Assembly: GCF_947495315.1 (NCBI RefSeq)
Contig: NZ_CANLYD010000005.1
Span: forward strand, 186,001-250,000
Source: an uncultured Aquimarina sp.
GTDB taxonomy: Bacteria > Bacteroidota > Bacteroidia > Flavobacteriales > Flavobacteriaceae
Direction of reading: 5' to 3'
Length of the DNA: 64,000 bases
Shown: piece by piece, positions 38,279 to 47,495 of the stretch
Layout of the letters: each line of letters begins with the position of its first letter
Position numbering within the stretch: the first letter of the stretch is position 1
The notes under the pieces: model-generated
The model's input: the letters and a program-made list of their open reading frames with translations, nothing else
The model's database searches: none
What the model was told of the DNA's origin: nothing
Made by a program: the position numbers and the translations under genes

Positions 38279-39607
38279 ATGTTTGATAATTTAAGTGATA
38301 AGTTAGATAAGGCGTTACATATTCTAAAAGGCCACGGTCAAATTACAGAAGTAAATGTTGCTGAGACACTTAAGGAAGTTCGTAGAGCGTTAGTTGATGC
38401 GGACGTAAATTATAAGATCGCAAAAGATTTTACAGCTACTGTAAAGGAAAAAGCATTAGGTCAAAACGTACTTAAAAGCCTTAAGCCTGGACAATTAATG
38501 GTGAAACTTGTAAAAGATGAGTTGACCGAATTAATGGGTGGAGAAGTTGCAGGAGTTAATTTATCTGGAAACCCTTCTGTAGTTTTAATGTCAGGATTGC
38601 AAGGTTCTGGTAAAACTACATTTTCCGGAAAACTAGCTAACTTTCTGAAAACTAAAAAAACTAAGAACCCTCTTTTAGTAGCCTGTGATGTTTACAGACC
38701 AGCAGCGATAGACCAATTGCATGTAGTAGGAGAACAAATAAATGTTGAAGTCTTTAGTGATAGAGATAATAACGATCCAGTTGCAATAGCTAAAGCTGGT
38801 CTTGCTCACGCTAAAGCTAATGGATTTAATGTGGTGATTATTGATACAGCGGGACGTTTGGCTGTTGATGAAGTAATGATGACCGAGATTGAGAATATTC
38901 ATAAAGCTGTTACCCCAGATGAAACATTATTTGTTGTAGATTCCATGACAGGTCAGGATGCAGTGAATACGGCTAAAGCATTTAATGATGTTTTGAATTT
39001 TGACGGGGTAATACTTACCAAACTAGATGGTGATACCCGAGGTGGTGCAGCTATTTCTATTAAATCTGTTGTTAATAAGCCAATTAAATTTATTGGTACT
39101 GGAGAGAAGATGGAAGCAATTGATGTATTCTATCCTTCTCGTATGGCTGATCGTATTTTGGGAATGGGAGATGTTGTTTCCCTTGTAGAAAGAGCTCAGG
39201 AGCAATTTGATGAAGAGGAAGCCAGAAAATTACAGAAAAAGATTGCTAAAAATCAATTTGGTTTTGACGATTTTTTGAAGCAAATTCAACAGGTTAAGAA
39301 AATGGGGAACATGAAAGACCTTGTAGGTATGATTCCTGGAGCCGGTAAGATGATGAAGAATGTAGATATCGATGATGATGCTTTTAAGCATATAGAAGCA
39401 ATTATTCATTCTATGACGCCAGACGAGCGCACAAAACCTCAAATTATAAACGCTAGTAGAAAAAAACGTATCGGTAAAGGTTCGGGGACTTCTGTACAGC
39501 AAGTCAATCAATTACTTAAGCAGTTTGATCAGATGAGTAAAATGATGAAGATGATGCAAGGCGGAGGCGGAAAACGCATGATGCAGATGATGGGTAAAAT
39601 GAAATAA
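38279..39607 (+). CDS. ffh: Signal recognition particle protein Ffh (SRP54)
   Basis: Ffh (442 aa) is the GTPase that targets nascent membrane proteins to FtsY and SecY. It has an N domain (1-90), then the G domain with G1 GLQGSGKTT, DVYRPAAIDQL, G3 DTAGRLAVDEV and G4 TKLDGDTRGGAA. The methionine-rich M domain at the C-terminus (MSKMMKMMQGGGGKRMMQ) binds the signal peptide and SRP RNA. It is monocistronic or shared with folD, which starts 45 bases later. Confidence 0.98.
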   Translation: MFDNLSDKLDKALHILKGHGQITEVNVAETLKEVRRALVDADVNYKIAKDFTATVKEKALGQNVLKSLKPGQLMVKLVKDELTELMGGEVAGVNLSGNPSVVLMSGLQGSGKTTFSGKLANFLKTKKTKNPLLVACDVYRPAAIDQLHVVGEQINVEVFSDRDNNDPVAIAKAGLAHAKANGFNVVIIDTAGRLAVDEVMMTEIENIHKAVTPDETLFVVDSMTGQDAVNTAKAFNDVLNFDGVILTKLDGDTRGGAAISIKSVVNKPIKFIGTGEKMEAIDVFYPSRMADRILGMGDVVSLVERAQEQFDEEEARKLQKKIAKNQFGFDDFLKQIQQVKKMGNMKDLVGMIPGAGKMMKNVDIDDDAFKHIEAIIHSMTPDERTKPQIINASRKKRIGKGSGTSVQQVNQLLKQFDQMSKMMKMMQGGGGKRMMQMMGKMK

Positions 39608-39652
39608 CTTGTATAAACAATATATAACTTAAAAATAGAGTAGGGGCTTAAT

Positions 39653-40537
39653 ATGGAAGTTTTAGACGGAAAAAAAGTAAGTAACGATATAAAAAATGAA
39701 ATTGCTGTCGAGGTTCAGAAAATAAAAGACCGAGGCGAGAAAGTTCCACACCTTGCTGCCGTTTTGGTGGGTAACGATGGAGCAAGTCTTACTTATGTAG
39801 GTAGTAAAGTAAAAGCGTGTGAAAGAGTAGGTTTTGAGTCTACTTTGGTGAAAATGCCAAGTACTACTAGTGAAATAGAGCTATTAGCTAAAATCAAAGA
39901 ACTAAATGAAAATTCAGATATTGATGGATTTATAGTTCAATTACCTTTGCCCCCACAAATTGATACTCAGAAAGTGCTGTTAGCTGTAGATCCTAATAAA
40001 GATGTGGATGGTTTCCATCCAATGAATTTTGGTAAAATGGCATTGGATATGTCAACTTTTATTCCTGCGACTCCATTTGGTATTTTAGAGCTATTAGAGC
40101 GTTATAATGTAGATACCAAAGGAAAACATACAGTGGTAATCGGAAGAAGTCATATTGTTGGGAGGCCTATGAGTATACTAATGGGAAGAAAAGGGTGGCC
40201 AGGTAATTCTACGGTAACGTTAACCCATAGTCATACTAAAAATATAACCCAGATTATTTCTCAAGCAGATATCGTTATTTCTGCCTTAGGAGTTCCTAAC
40301 TTCTTGAAGGCTGAAATGGTAAAAGATGATGCCGTCATTATCGACGTTGGTATAACCAGAGTTGCCGATGATACTAGAGAGAGAGGGTATAGGATTGTAG
40401 GTGATGTAGATTATGAAAACGTTAGCAAAAAAGCTTCTTTTATTACACCAGTTCCAGGAGGAGTTGGTCCAATGACTATAGCGATGCTTCTTAAAAACAC
40501 GTTGTTAGCTAGAGAAAGACATCGTAATAATGGATAA
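39653..40537 (+). CDS. folD: Bifunctional methylenetetrahydrofolate dehydrogenase/cyclohydrolase
   Basis: FolD (294 aa) interconverts methylene-, methenyl- and formyl-tetrahydrofolate. The catalytic Tyr/Lys region is SLTYVGSKVKACERVGF, then GFIVQLPLPPQID and the NADP-binding part GRSHIVGRPMSILM. The C-terminal signature is TPVPGGVGPMTIAMLLKNT. A long hairpin with a T7 run follows. Confidence 0.97.
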   Translation: MEVLDGKKVSNDIKNEIAVEVQKIKDRGEKVPHLAAVLVGNDGASLTYVGSKVKACERVGFESTLVKMPSTTSEIELLAKIKELNENSDIDGFIVQLPLPPQIDTQKVLLAVDPNKDVDGFHPMNFGKMALDMSTFIPATPFGILELLERYNVDTKGKHTVVIGRSHIVGRPMSILMGRKGWPGNSTVTLTHSHTKNITQIISQADIVISALGVPNFLKAEMVKDDAVIIDVGITRVADDTRERGYRIVGDVDYENVSKKASFITPVPGGVGPMTIAMLLKNTLLARERHRNNG

Positions 40538-40610
40538 TTATAAATTATTTATTTAGAACTTGAAACTACGTTATATCTATAAATTAGAAGTAATAAAATA
40601 TTAATATAAG

Positions 40611-40648
40611 GCCTTAGAAGTTTAATTATAAACGCTAAGGCTTTTTTT
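40611..40648 (+). terminator. Terminator after folD
   Basis: gccttag (40611-40617) pairs with ctaaggc (40635-40641). Within it gttta (40620-40624) pairs with taaac (40629-40633). A T7 run follows. Confidence 0.8.
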
Positions 40649-40770
40649 CTAGGGTTGACTAAGGTTTTGAGATATAGATCTGACAATTGCTTTTGATGAT
40701 GGATTTTGTAATTAGCATCTTAATAGGTTGGATTGTCTTTTGTTAATATAATAAAGGATAATTGGAAATA

Positions 40771-40800
40771 AAAAAGGCACCATTTTATGGTGCCTTTTTA
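40771..40800. terminator. Bidirectional terminator upstream of the SH3 gene end
   Basis: aaaaaggcacca (40771-40782) pairs with tggtgccttttt (40788-40799). There is an A-run on the left and a T-run on the right, so it can stop transcription both ways, and its main use is probably for the - strand SH3 gene. Confidence 0.8.
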
Positions 40801-40855
40801 CTTTACATCTATTATTGGTGATAATAAAATATATTTTTTTGTTTAGATCATTTTC

Positions 40856-42022
40856 TTAGAACGCATTGAACTTACTAGCATCGATATTATCTTGATCTTC
40901 TGCATCATTGTTATATAATGTTCCATTTGGCATAAGATCTAAAGATAAGCTGTAAGATGGTACATTAATACCTTCTTCAGTCTTAATTGTGTTGTAGTCT
41001 AAGATGTCCTGTCCTTTTTCGTATAAAGCATTTTTTGTAAATGTTCCTTGCTTTTTTCCATTTTTACTAGGAGATTCTTTCCACTCTTTTCCGTAAGCAA
41101 TTACACAGTAGTACTCACCTTGAGGAATATTTCTGATAAACTGGGTAGATCCGCTGTTAATATATACAATCCTCACAGTTTCATCATCCTTTTCAGTTTT
41201 ACCCATTTTTACAAGTTTAACAACCACGTCCGTATTGTTACCAACATCTACTTTAAGGTAGTTATCTAACTTATATTCGAATTTACCTTTGAAATTGAAT
41301 GATTTTGGAGTAGCACCTGATTTATAGCTCTTTTTCTCCCAACTAGCAAATTTATTCTCTCTAGTCACTTTTGATGGAGCGGCCGTAGCTCTTGATGAAT
41401 TAGCATTACTGCCATTTGAAGCTGTTTTCGACTCTATAGGACTATACGCTGTATCAGTATTCCCTAAAGTTCTTTTGTTGGCAGCTTCTAAAGCTTTTTG
41501 TGTGTCTGCAAGTTCCGCTAATCTTCTACGTTCAGCAGCACTTTTGTTTTGATTTGCAGCAGCAGCGGCAGCGGCAGCGGCAGCAGCATCAGCTTCAGCT
41601 TGTCTCTGTAATCTTTCTGCTTCAGCGATAGCTTTTCTTGCGGCTTCAGCAGCAGCAATTTTTGCAGCTTCAGCAGCAGCGATTGCTTTATTAGCAGCAT
41701 CTTGTGCAGCCTTTTTTCTAGCTTCAGCGGCTTTTGCAGCTCTTTCAGCATCTGCAATACTACTATCTTCAGCTAGTAATTTTGTTTGCACAAAACCATT
41801 ACCGTTTTTGTGCTGGACTGTACTCCAGTCTCCGTATCCAGAACTAATAACATATACCTGAGTTCCCTGAGGAATCTCTGCGATAATGTCAAAGTTTGCA
41901 CCTGGTCCAGTTCGTAATTCTAATTTGGCGGTAGCCATTAAATAGCGATCCAATGACCTTATTTGGGCAAAAGTCGAGGATGTCATCACCAATAGTAAAA
42001 TAAATGTAAAAATTGATTTCAT
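40856..42022 (-). CDS. Exported SH3-domain protein with Ala-rich coiled coil
   Basis: A 388-residue protein with a Sec signal peptide (1-19, ends TFAQ). A bacterial SH3b domain follows (about 28-85, TAKLELRTGPGANFDIIAEI, YVISSGYGDWSTVQHKNGNG). Then comes an Ala/Glu/Lys-rich coiled coil (about 88-185) with a run of over ten alanines. After a Ser/Asn-rich linker, the C-terminal region (about 225-375) is of unknown fold (FKGKFEYKLDNYLKVDV). It may bind the cell wall or surface. No enzyme motif is seen. It stands alone, preceded by about 0.9 kb of AT-rich DNA. Confidence 0.82.
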   Translation of the reverse strand: MKSIFTFILLLVMTSSTFAQIRSLDRYLMATAKLELRTGPGANFDIIAEIPQGTQVYVISSGYGDWSTVQHKNGNGFVQTKLLAEDSSIADAERAAKAAEARKKAAQDAANKAIAAAEAAKIAAAEAARKAIAEAERLQRQAEADAAAAAAAAAAANQNKSAAERRRLAELADTQKALEAANKRTLGNTDTAYSPIESKTASNGSNANSSRATAAPSKVTRENKFASWEKKSYKSGATPKSFNFKGKFEYKLDNYLKVDVGNNTDVVVKLVKMGKTEKDDETVRIVYINSGSTQFIRNIPQGEYYCVIAYGKEWKESPSKNGKKQGTFTKNALYEKGQDILDYNTIKTEEGINVPSYSLSLDLMPNGTLYNNDAEDQDNIDASKFNAF

Positions 42023-42934
42023 AATCTTTCTGTGTTTACATAATTAAAATTCAAAAAATAAAGCAGATTAGGGTTCTTATAAAAGGTGTTAATCTTTTTT
42101 GCTTTAGTATCTTATTTTTTTTATCAGATTTAAAAGTTTTTATTCAAATTATTGTTCAAAAATCTCACTCTCAAAAAACATGCCAAACATTTTTTTTGAC
42201 ATTTATAAATTATTAACAAATCTTGACATTGTGTTAAAATTTATAATCTTTTAAAGAACTTTTTTTAGTCTAAAATCCTGTTTATCAAACATTTAAACAT
42301 GTTTTTCTTCAGTATAAGTTTAAACTTGTTAATTAATTAACTGAGTTGAAAACTCTTAAACTATAAACAAAAGTAAGTTATTAATATGAAAAACACAACT
42401 TGTTTCCATTTTATTTGTATAAAATTCTACTTTTTTTTTCAACAATTTGTGTTTTTCAACGATTATTTTGTGTATTACATCTGATTTATGCTGCATTTAT
42501 AAGGGCTGAAGTCGGTTAAGGGTAATTTGCTTATAAACTAAATTTTGTCAATTTTTAAATGAAAAAATATTTATAGTCGAAATTAGCTTTTTTTACAATA
42601 TTTTAACATTTATTATTATGCTTGCATAGTATTTTGTTGAGTTTTTAGATAAGTGACTTTTTAAAGTAGATGCGTATAATTTTGATATTAAGGCGCTTAC
42701 GGTATTGTGTGATTTTATTTTTTGTAAAACATAAAAGATTGTTTTAGTGTTAGATATATCGTGAAATTTAACAAAATCATTCCTTTTTCTGCTCTTCAAA
42801 ATGCAAGTTTTGATGTTCTTTTTTTTAACTAATTATGGTGTCGTCAGAAATCGCTGACCTTTTTTATGTGTACGATTTTATTGAGAATACGATTCTTTTG
42901 ATAAAGAATCTGTAAATGTATAATGAGAAATCGA
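42023..42934. other. Gene-free, very AT-rich 0.9-kb region
   Basis: No convincing reading frame is seen on either strand. A 68-codon - strand ORF at 42593-42799 lacks protein character. The region contains long A/T runs (for example around 42430-42440) and one terminator-like hairpin at 42843-42866 on the + strand. It probably carries the promoter region of the SH3 gene at its left end. Confidence 0.6.
42843..42866 (+). terminator. Orphan hairpin with T-run
   Basis: gtcag (42843-42847) pairs with ctgac (42854-42858) around aaatcg, followed by cttttttat. No + strand gene lies upstream within 800 bases, so it could end an unseen small RNA or be chance. Confidence 0.35.
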
Positions 42935-43606
42935 TTAATGAATGTCTTTAATTAATTCGGGGAATTTTTTATGAAAACGTTTCAGCCTCGGAATAGAAAC
43001 ATTTTGAATATATCTGTTATAAGGATTCCTTTTTTCATAATCTTGATGATAGCCTTCCGCTTTCCAAAATTTTTGAAAAGGAGTGACTTCTGCTGCAATT
43101 TTTCTATTGAGGGTTTTGCTCAGTAAATCTTTCTTTTTTTGAATTATGTTTTTTTGATTGTCATTTTGGTAAAATATAATAGATCTGTATTGGGAGCCTC
43201 TATCTGGTCCTTGTCCATTTATTTGAGTCGGGTTTTGTGATCCAAAGTAAACGTCGACTAACGAGGAAAAGGAAACGATTTTCGGGTCGTATAAAACTTC
43301 TACTGCTTCTGCGTGACCTGTACGTCCAGTGTTGCTTGATTCATATGTTGGGTTTTCTGTATGTCCTCCGGAGTATCCAGAGACAACTTCTTTCACTCCT
43401 TTTACACTTTCATAAATCGCTTCTACACACCAAAAACATCCACTTGCAAAATAAGCTCGCTCTAGTTCATTAATTGGTTTGGTTTGAACTGCAGTTATGT
43501 TTTGATTTTGGAGTGCTGCTTTTTTTTGATCTTGAGTTTGACTATTGCCTTGACAGCCGACTAATAAAATCGAAATAGTAAATATGCTATATAATAAGGT
43601 CTTCAT
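42935..43606 (-). CDS. msrA: Peptide methionine-S-sulfoxide reductase, lipoprotein form
   Basis: MsrA (223 aa) reduces methionine-S-sulfoxide in proteins. The catalytic motif is GCFWC in YFASGCFWCVEAIYE, and the family segments VKEVVSGYSGGHTENPTYE, GRTGHAEAVEVLYDP and PTQINGQGPDRGSQYRSII are present. Unlike the usual cytosolic enzyme it has a lipoprotein signal peptide with lipobox ILLVGCQGNSQ (Cys near 19), so it is predicted to act in the periplasm. No msrB is adjacent. Confidence 0.95.
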   Translation of the reverse strand: MKTLLYSIFTISILLVGCQGNSQTQDQKKAALQNQNITAVQTKPINELERAYFASGCFWCVEAIYESVKGVKEVVSGYSGGHTENPTYESSNTGRTGHAEAVEVLYDPKIVSFSSLVDVYFGSQNPTQINGQGPDRGSQYRSIIFYQNDNQKNIIQKKKDLLSKTLNRKIAAEVTPFQKFWKAEGYHQDYEKRNPYNRYIQNVSIPRLKRFHKKFPELIKDIH

Positions 43607-43732
43607 GATAAATATCTTTTTAGTAATGCTTAGTCTAGATTTATTTATAAACCTTTCGGCTGATAGTTTTTAAGATGCAAAATTAATTAATTAGATAATA
43701 GCAGGTTTAGTCTTAAGAAAATTTTAAATAAA

Positions 43733-43760
43733 AACGGCTGTCAAATTTTTGACAGCCGTT
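43733..43760 (-). terminator. Terminator after rho
   Basis: A 13-bp perfect stem, aacggctgtcaaa (43733-43745) with tttgacagccgtt (43748-43760). On the - strand it is followed by TTTTATTT, so it ends the rho transcript. Confidence 0.8.
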
Positions 43761-43785
43761 ACCTATATATTATATGGTTTATAAT

Positions 43786-45465
43786 TTATCCATTCATGGA
43801 AATCAGGAACTCGTCATTATTACGAGTTTGTTTAAAACGATCATTGATAAATTCCATTGCTTCTACAGGGTTCATATCTGCAAGATATTTACGCATTACC
43901 CACATTCTTTGAATAGTGTTTTCGTCTAATAAAATATCATCACGACGTGTACTGGAAGATGTAAGGTCGATAGCAGGGAAAATTCTACGATTAGATATTT
44001 TACGATCTAACTGTAATTCCATATTGCCAGTTCCTTTAAATTCTTCAAAAATAACCTCGTCCATTTTAGAGCCAGTTTCTGTTAAAGCTGTGGCTATAAT
44101 AGTAAGTGATCCTCCGTTTTCTATATTACGAGCCGCACCAAAGAAACGTTTTGGTTTGTGTAGAGCATTAGCGTCTACACCACCACTAAGAATCTTACCT
44201 GAAGCAGGTTGTACAGTGTTGTATGCTCTTGCTAAACGTGTAATGGAGTCTAAAAGTATTACTACATCATGACCACATTCTACCAATCGTTTTGCTTTCT
44301 CTAATACAATGTTTGCAATTTTAACATGTTCGTGTGCTTCTTTGTCAAATGTAGAAGCGATAACTTCTCCACGTACGTTACGCTGCATGTCTGTTACTTC
44401 TTCAGGACGTTCATCGATTAGTAGTATCATTTGGTATACTTCAGGATGATTTGCAGCAATTGCATTTGCTACATCCTTCAATAGCATTGTTTTACCTGTT
44501 TTTGGTTGAGAGACAATCATTCCACGTTGTCCTTTTCCTATAGGAGAAAATAGATCCATTATCCTTGTGGAAATTGTACTTTGTCTTTCTGCTAATTTGA
44601 ATTTTTCCTGAGGGAAAAGCGGTGTAAGGTGTTCAAAAGATACTCTGTCTCTTACTACTTGTGGATCCAGGCCATTAATCTTGTTTACCTTAATTAATGG
44701 GAAATATTTTTCGCCTTCTTTTGGAGGTCTTACTTGTCCAAGAACGGTGTCACCTGTCTTAAGTCCAAAAAGTCTTATTTGTGATTGAGATACATATATA
44801 TCGTCTGGAGAAGAGAGGTAGTTGTAGTCACTGGATCTTAAAAAACCATATCCATCCTGCATGATGTCTAGTACTCCTTCACTTTGGATAATTGCATCAA
44901 ATTCGTAATCAGGTTCTTTATAGCGATTTCGGTTGTCTCTATTACCGCTATCCCTATTTCCGTTATTTTCCTTTTTATTGGTATTTCGGTTTTTGTTTTG
45001 GGATTTATCGTTATTTCTATTACGATTATCTTTTCTGTCGTCCTTTCTATCGTCCTTTTTGTCTTCTCTTTTTTGTTGAGGTTTTTTGTTTTCTGGAGCT
45101 TCTATAGGCTTAGGTGTGTTGGTTTCTTTGTGTTCCGTTTTTGGAGCTGGGCTCTTCTCTACAGTAGTATCAGTTTCCTTTTTGTTAGGAGGATTTTGGT
45201 TTTTACTAGAAGGGTTCTGAGTATTCGGTGCCTTACGAGGTCTTCTCTGACGAGGAGCTTGTTTTGGCTTTTCGTTTTCAGTTTTACCAGAAGATTCTTC
45301 AGTAATAACTTCTTTTACTTTGCTGGGGTTTGCAGCTTGATAGTCCAAGATTTGGTATACCAAATCTAATTTTTTCATGGTGCGAAATTTAGGTACTTTT
45401 AAATTTTTCGCAATTTCCTGTAGCTCAGGAAGCTTTTTCGCTTTTAATTCAGAAATCTCTAACAT
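43786..45465 (-). CDS. rho: Transcription termination factor Rho (with long basic insertion)
   Basis: Rho (559 aa, against about 420 in E. coli) is the RNA-dependent ATPase that ends transcription. The Rho_N helical domain is at about 10-45. A Lys/Arg/Asn/Asp-rich linker at about 55-185 accounts for the extra length, typical of Bacteroidetes. The cold-shock-like RNA-binding domain follows ([19 protein letters not shown]). The ATPase has Walker [12 protein letters not shown], Walker [17 protein letters not shown], the Q-loop region and the R-loop [11 protein letters not shown]. It is preceded by inverted repeats in its leader (45546-45579). Confidence 0.97.
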   Translation of the reverse strand: MLEISELKAKKLPELQEIAKNLKVPKFRTMKKLDLVYQILDYQAANPSKVKEVITEESSGKTENEKPKQAPRQRRPRKAPNTQNPSSKNQNPPNKKETDTTVEKSPAPKTEHKETNTPKPIEAPENKKPQQKREDKKDDRKDDRKDNRNRNNDKSQNKNRNTNKKENNGNRDSGNRDNRNRYKEPDYEFDAIIQSEGVLDIMQDGYGFLRSSDYNYLSSPDDIYVSQSQIRLFGLKTGDTVLGQVRPPKEGEKYFPLIKVNKINGLDPQVVRDRVSFEHLTPLFPQEKFKLAERQSTISTRIMDLFSPIGKGQRGMIVSQPKTGKTMLLKDVANAIAANHPEVYQMILLIDERPEEVTDMQRNVRGEVIASTFDKEAHEHVKIANIVLEKAKRLVECGHDVVILLDSITRLARAYNTVQPASGKILSGGVDANALHKPKRFFGAARNIENGGSLTIIATALTETGSKMDEVIFEEFKGTGNMELQLDRKISNRRIFPAIDLTSSSTRRDDILLDENTIQRMWVMRKYLADMNPVEAMEFINDRFKQTRNNDEFLISMNG

Positions 45466-45667
45466 TTAAATTTGTTATATAATTTAAGGTTCTGGTATTA
45501 AATTTTCTAAAGAAGAATTCTAGGAAAATTTTATTTTGAAGGTAAGTAACCTAAATAGAATGGGTTACACAATTTGTGTTGCAAGTATACGACTTTATTT
45601 TTGATTTTTTACACATATTTATAAAAAGAAACTCTTATTTTTGCATTTCCAAAAGAAGTAAGGGGCA

Positions 45668-46078
45668 ATGATACAAAGAATCCAATCTATTTATTTGTTT
45701 TTAGTAGTGGTATTATCTGGTGGGATATCCACGATATTACCATATGGGCTAGATCAAGATGGAGAAGCTTTATTGTCTCAGAATAATTTTTTGGTTTTAG
45801 GAATGTTTACCGGATCCGCCGTATTAGCTTTGGTAAGTATTTTTTTATTTAAAAATAGACAGCTTCAATTTGTATTGGGGCGTATCAATATCTTATTAAA
45901 CTTTATTTTACTAGGAGTATTTGTTTATTGGTCACTAACTTTATCTGGAGAAACTTTGGTTTCGGAGAAAGGTATTGGGATGTTGATTCCTGTTATTTCT
46001 ATCGTTTTATTAGTAGTAGCCAACAAGGCTATCAGAAAGGATGAGAATCTCGTAAAATCTGTTGATCGATTACGATAA
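45668..46078 (+). CDS. DUF4293-family membrane protein
   Basis: A 136-residue integral membrane protein with four hydrophobic helices, starting MIQRIQSIYLFLVVVLSGG. By overall pattern it matches the Bacteroidetes family DUF4293, whose function is unknown. It is often near rho in this phylum, as far as I recall. It is divergent from rho, and a hairpin terminator follows. Confidence 0.8.
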   Translation: MIQRIQSIYLFLVVVLSGGISTILPYGLDQDGEALLSQNNFLVLGMFTGSAVLALVSIFLFKNRQLQFVLGRINILLNFILLGVFVYWSLTLSGETLVSEKGIGMLIPVISIVLLVVANKAIRKDENLVKSVDRLR

Positions 46079-46107
46079 ACCTAAAATCTTAGTAGTATTA
46101 GTGCGTT

Positions 46108-46142
46108 AAGACCCGAAGTATGCCAACTTCGGGTCTTATTTT
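46108..46142 (+). terminator. Terminator after the DUF4293 gene
   Basis: A 12-bp stem, aagacccgaagt (46108-46119) with acttcgggtctt (46126-46137), followed by attttt. It overlaps the stop codon of the converging phosphoesterase gene. Confidence 0.75.
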
Positions 46143-46630
46143 TTACCTAATTCAATAACCTCGAGATTTTCGATTTTACCATGATCTAGGGTAAATCTTA
46201 ACATGGTTCTTACTTTGTGAAATCCATGTTTTCCTGCGGCACCAGGGTTCATATGTAATACATCGTTAATTTTATCAGGAATTACTTTAAGAATGTGAGA
46301 ATGACCACAAATGAATAATTTAGGTGGATTGGTTTTGATTTCTTCCCTTGTATTTATATTATATTTAGGTGGATATCCTCCGATATGCGTGATCCAAACA
46401 GAAACACCTTCGCAGGAGAATCTCTGATTTAGGGGAAAGGTAGCTCTTGCTTTATCATCGTCAATATTTCCGTAAACAGCACGAAGCGGTTTAAGAGCTT
46501 CGATAGCATCAGTGACTTTTAGATCTCCAATATCTCCCGCATGCCATACCTCGTCTGCTTCTTTTACATAATGTAAAATGCGTTCATCAATATAACTATG
46601 TGTGTCGCTAAGTAAGAGTATTTTTTTCAA
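46136..46630 (-). CDS. YfcE/MJ0936-family metallophosphoesterase
   Basis: A 164-residue calcineurin-like phosphoesterase. It has the metal-binding motifs LLSDTHSYID (Asp, His), EVWHAGDIGD (GD), YGNIDDD (GNxD), WITHIGG (H) and FICGHSHI (GHxH). This set is typical of YfcE-type phosphodiesterases. The substrate is unknown. It is convergent with the DUF4293 gene. Confidence 0.92.
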   Translation of the reverse strand: MKKILLLSDTHSYIDERILHYVKEADEVWHAGDIGDLKVTDAIEALKPLRAVYGNIDDDKARATFPLNQRFSCEGVSVWITHIGGYPPKYNINTREEIKTNPPKLFICGHSHILKVIPDKINDVLHMNPGAAGKHGFHKVRTMLRFTLDHGKIENLEVIELGKK

Positions 46631-46705
46631 ATTGGTAATAAAAATGATTTATGATGTTATAAATAAACTGAACAATCCTATACAATTCATCTCTATAATA
46701 TAAAG

Positions 46706-46713
46706 TATATTTG
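46706..46713 (+). promoter_or_regulatory. Candidate -7 box for truA
   Basis: tatatttg matches TAnnTTTG exactly, 33 bases before the TTG start of truA. Confidence 0.45.
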
Positions 46714-46746
46714 CCATCAGATTTTGAACAAAAATAGCATAAAGCT

Positions 46747-47493
46747 TTGAGATATTTTTTAGAACTTTCATATAATGGTACACCTTATCATGGATGGCAA
46801 CGCCAGCCTAATGCAATTTCTGTACAAGAGGTTTTAGAAGATTCTTTATCATTATTATTGAGGTGTAAAATTGATGTAGTGGGCGCAGGTAGAACAGACA
46901 CAGGAGTTCATGCACGACAGATAATGGCACATTTTGATAGTGAAACAGAATTAGATACTTTTCAGTTCAAATACAAGCTGAATTCACTTCTTCCGAAGGA
47001 AATTGCTGTACAAAAAGTGAGTTTAGTAAAAGAGAATACGCATGCTAGATTCGATGCTGTTAGTAGGTCTTATGAGTACATTATATCGGTATCTAAAGAT
47101 CCTTTTAGAATAAATAATGCGTATTATCTTAAGAAAGAATTGGACATAGACTTGATGAATGATGCTGCTAAATTACTGTTAAACTATACTAATTTTAAAT
47201 GTTTTAGTAAGTCTAAAACCGATGTAAAAACGTATAATTGTAACATAACCGATGCTGTCTGGGAGAAGACTGGTGATGTATTAGTTTTTAAAATTTCGGC
47301 AAATCGCTTTCTTAGAAATATGGTTAGAGCTATTGTTGGTACCTTAATTGAAATTGGAGAACATAAACTTGACCTGAATGATTTAAAGAGTATTATAAAA
47401 AGCGAAAATCGAAGTGAAGCAGGTTATTCAGTACCAGCACACGGTTTATATTTAACAGAAGTACAATACCCAAAAACTATATACCTTATATAA
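46747..47493 (+). CDS. truA: tRNA pseudouridine(38-40) synthase
   Basis: TruA (248 aa) isomerises uridines 38-40 in tRNA anticodon arms. It starts with TTG at 46747 (MRYFLELSYNGTPYHGWQRQ when initiated with Met), and this is where family alignments start. The catalytic Asp lies in GAGRTDTGVHARQ. The downstream motif RFLRNMVRAIVGTLIEIG is present. The ABC exporter follows after 2 bases, so they form an operon. Confidence 0.95.
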   Translation: MRYFLELSYNGTPYHGWQRQPNAISVQEVLEDSLSLLLRCKIDVVGAGRTDTGVHARQIMAHFDSETELDTFQFKYKLNSLLPKEIAVQKVSLVKENTHARFDAVSRSYEYIISVSKDPFRINNAYYLKKELDIDLMNDAAKLLLNYTNFKCFSKSKTDVKTYNCNITDAVWEKTGDVLVFKISANRFLRNMVRAIVGTLIEIGEHKLDLNDLKSIIKSENRSEAGYSVPAHGLYLTEVQYPKTIYLI

Positions 47494-47495
47494 TA

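Larger units (their letters stand above)
40538..40855. other. Intergenic, 318 bases, two terminators
   Basis: This gap between folD and the SH3 gene holds two hairpins described separately and no coding signal that I can see. Confidence 0.6.

Noticed and set aside
42593..42799. 68-codon - strand frame in the gene-free region
   Set aside because: Composition reflects AT-rich DNA and there is no promoter, spacing or family signal.
44884..45369. 161-codon + strand reading frame antisense to the rho N-terminal region
   Set aside because: It is the complement of the low-complexity basic linker of Rho. Its product is an F/V/I/R-rich artefact without domain character.
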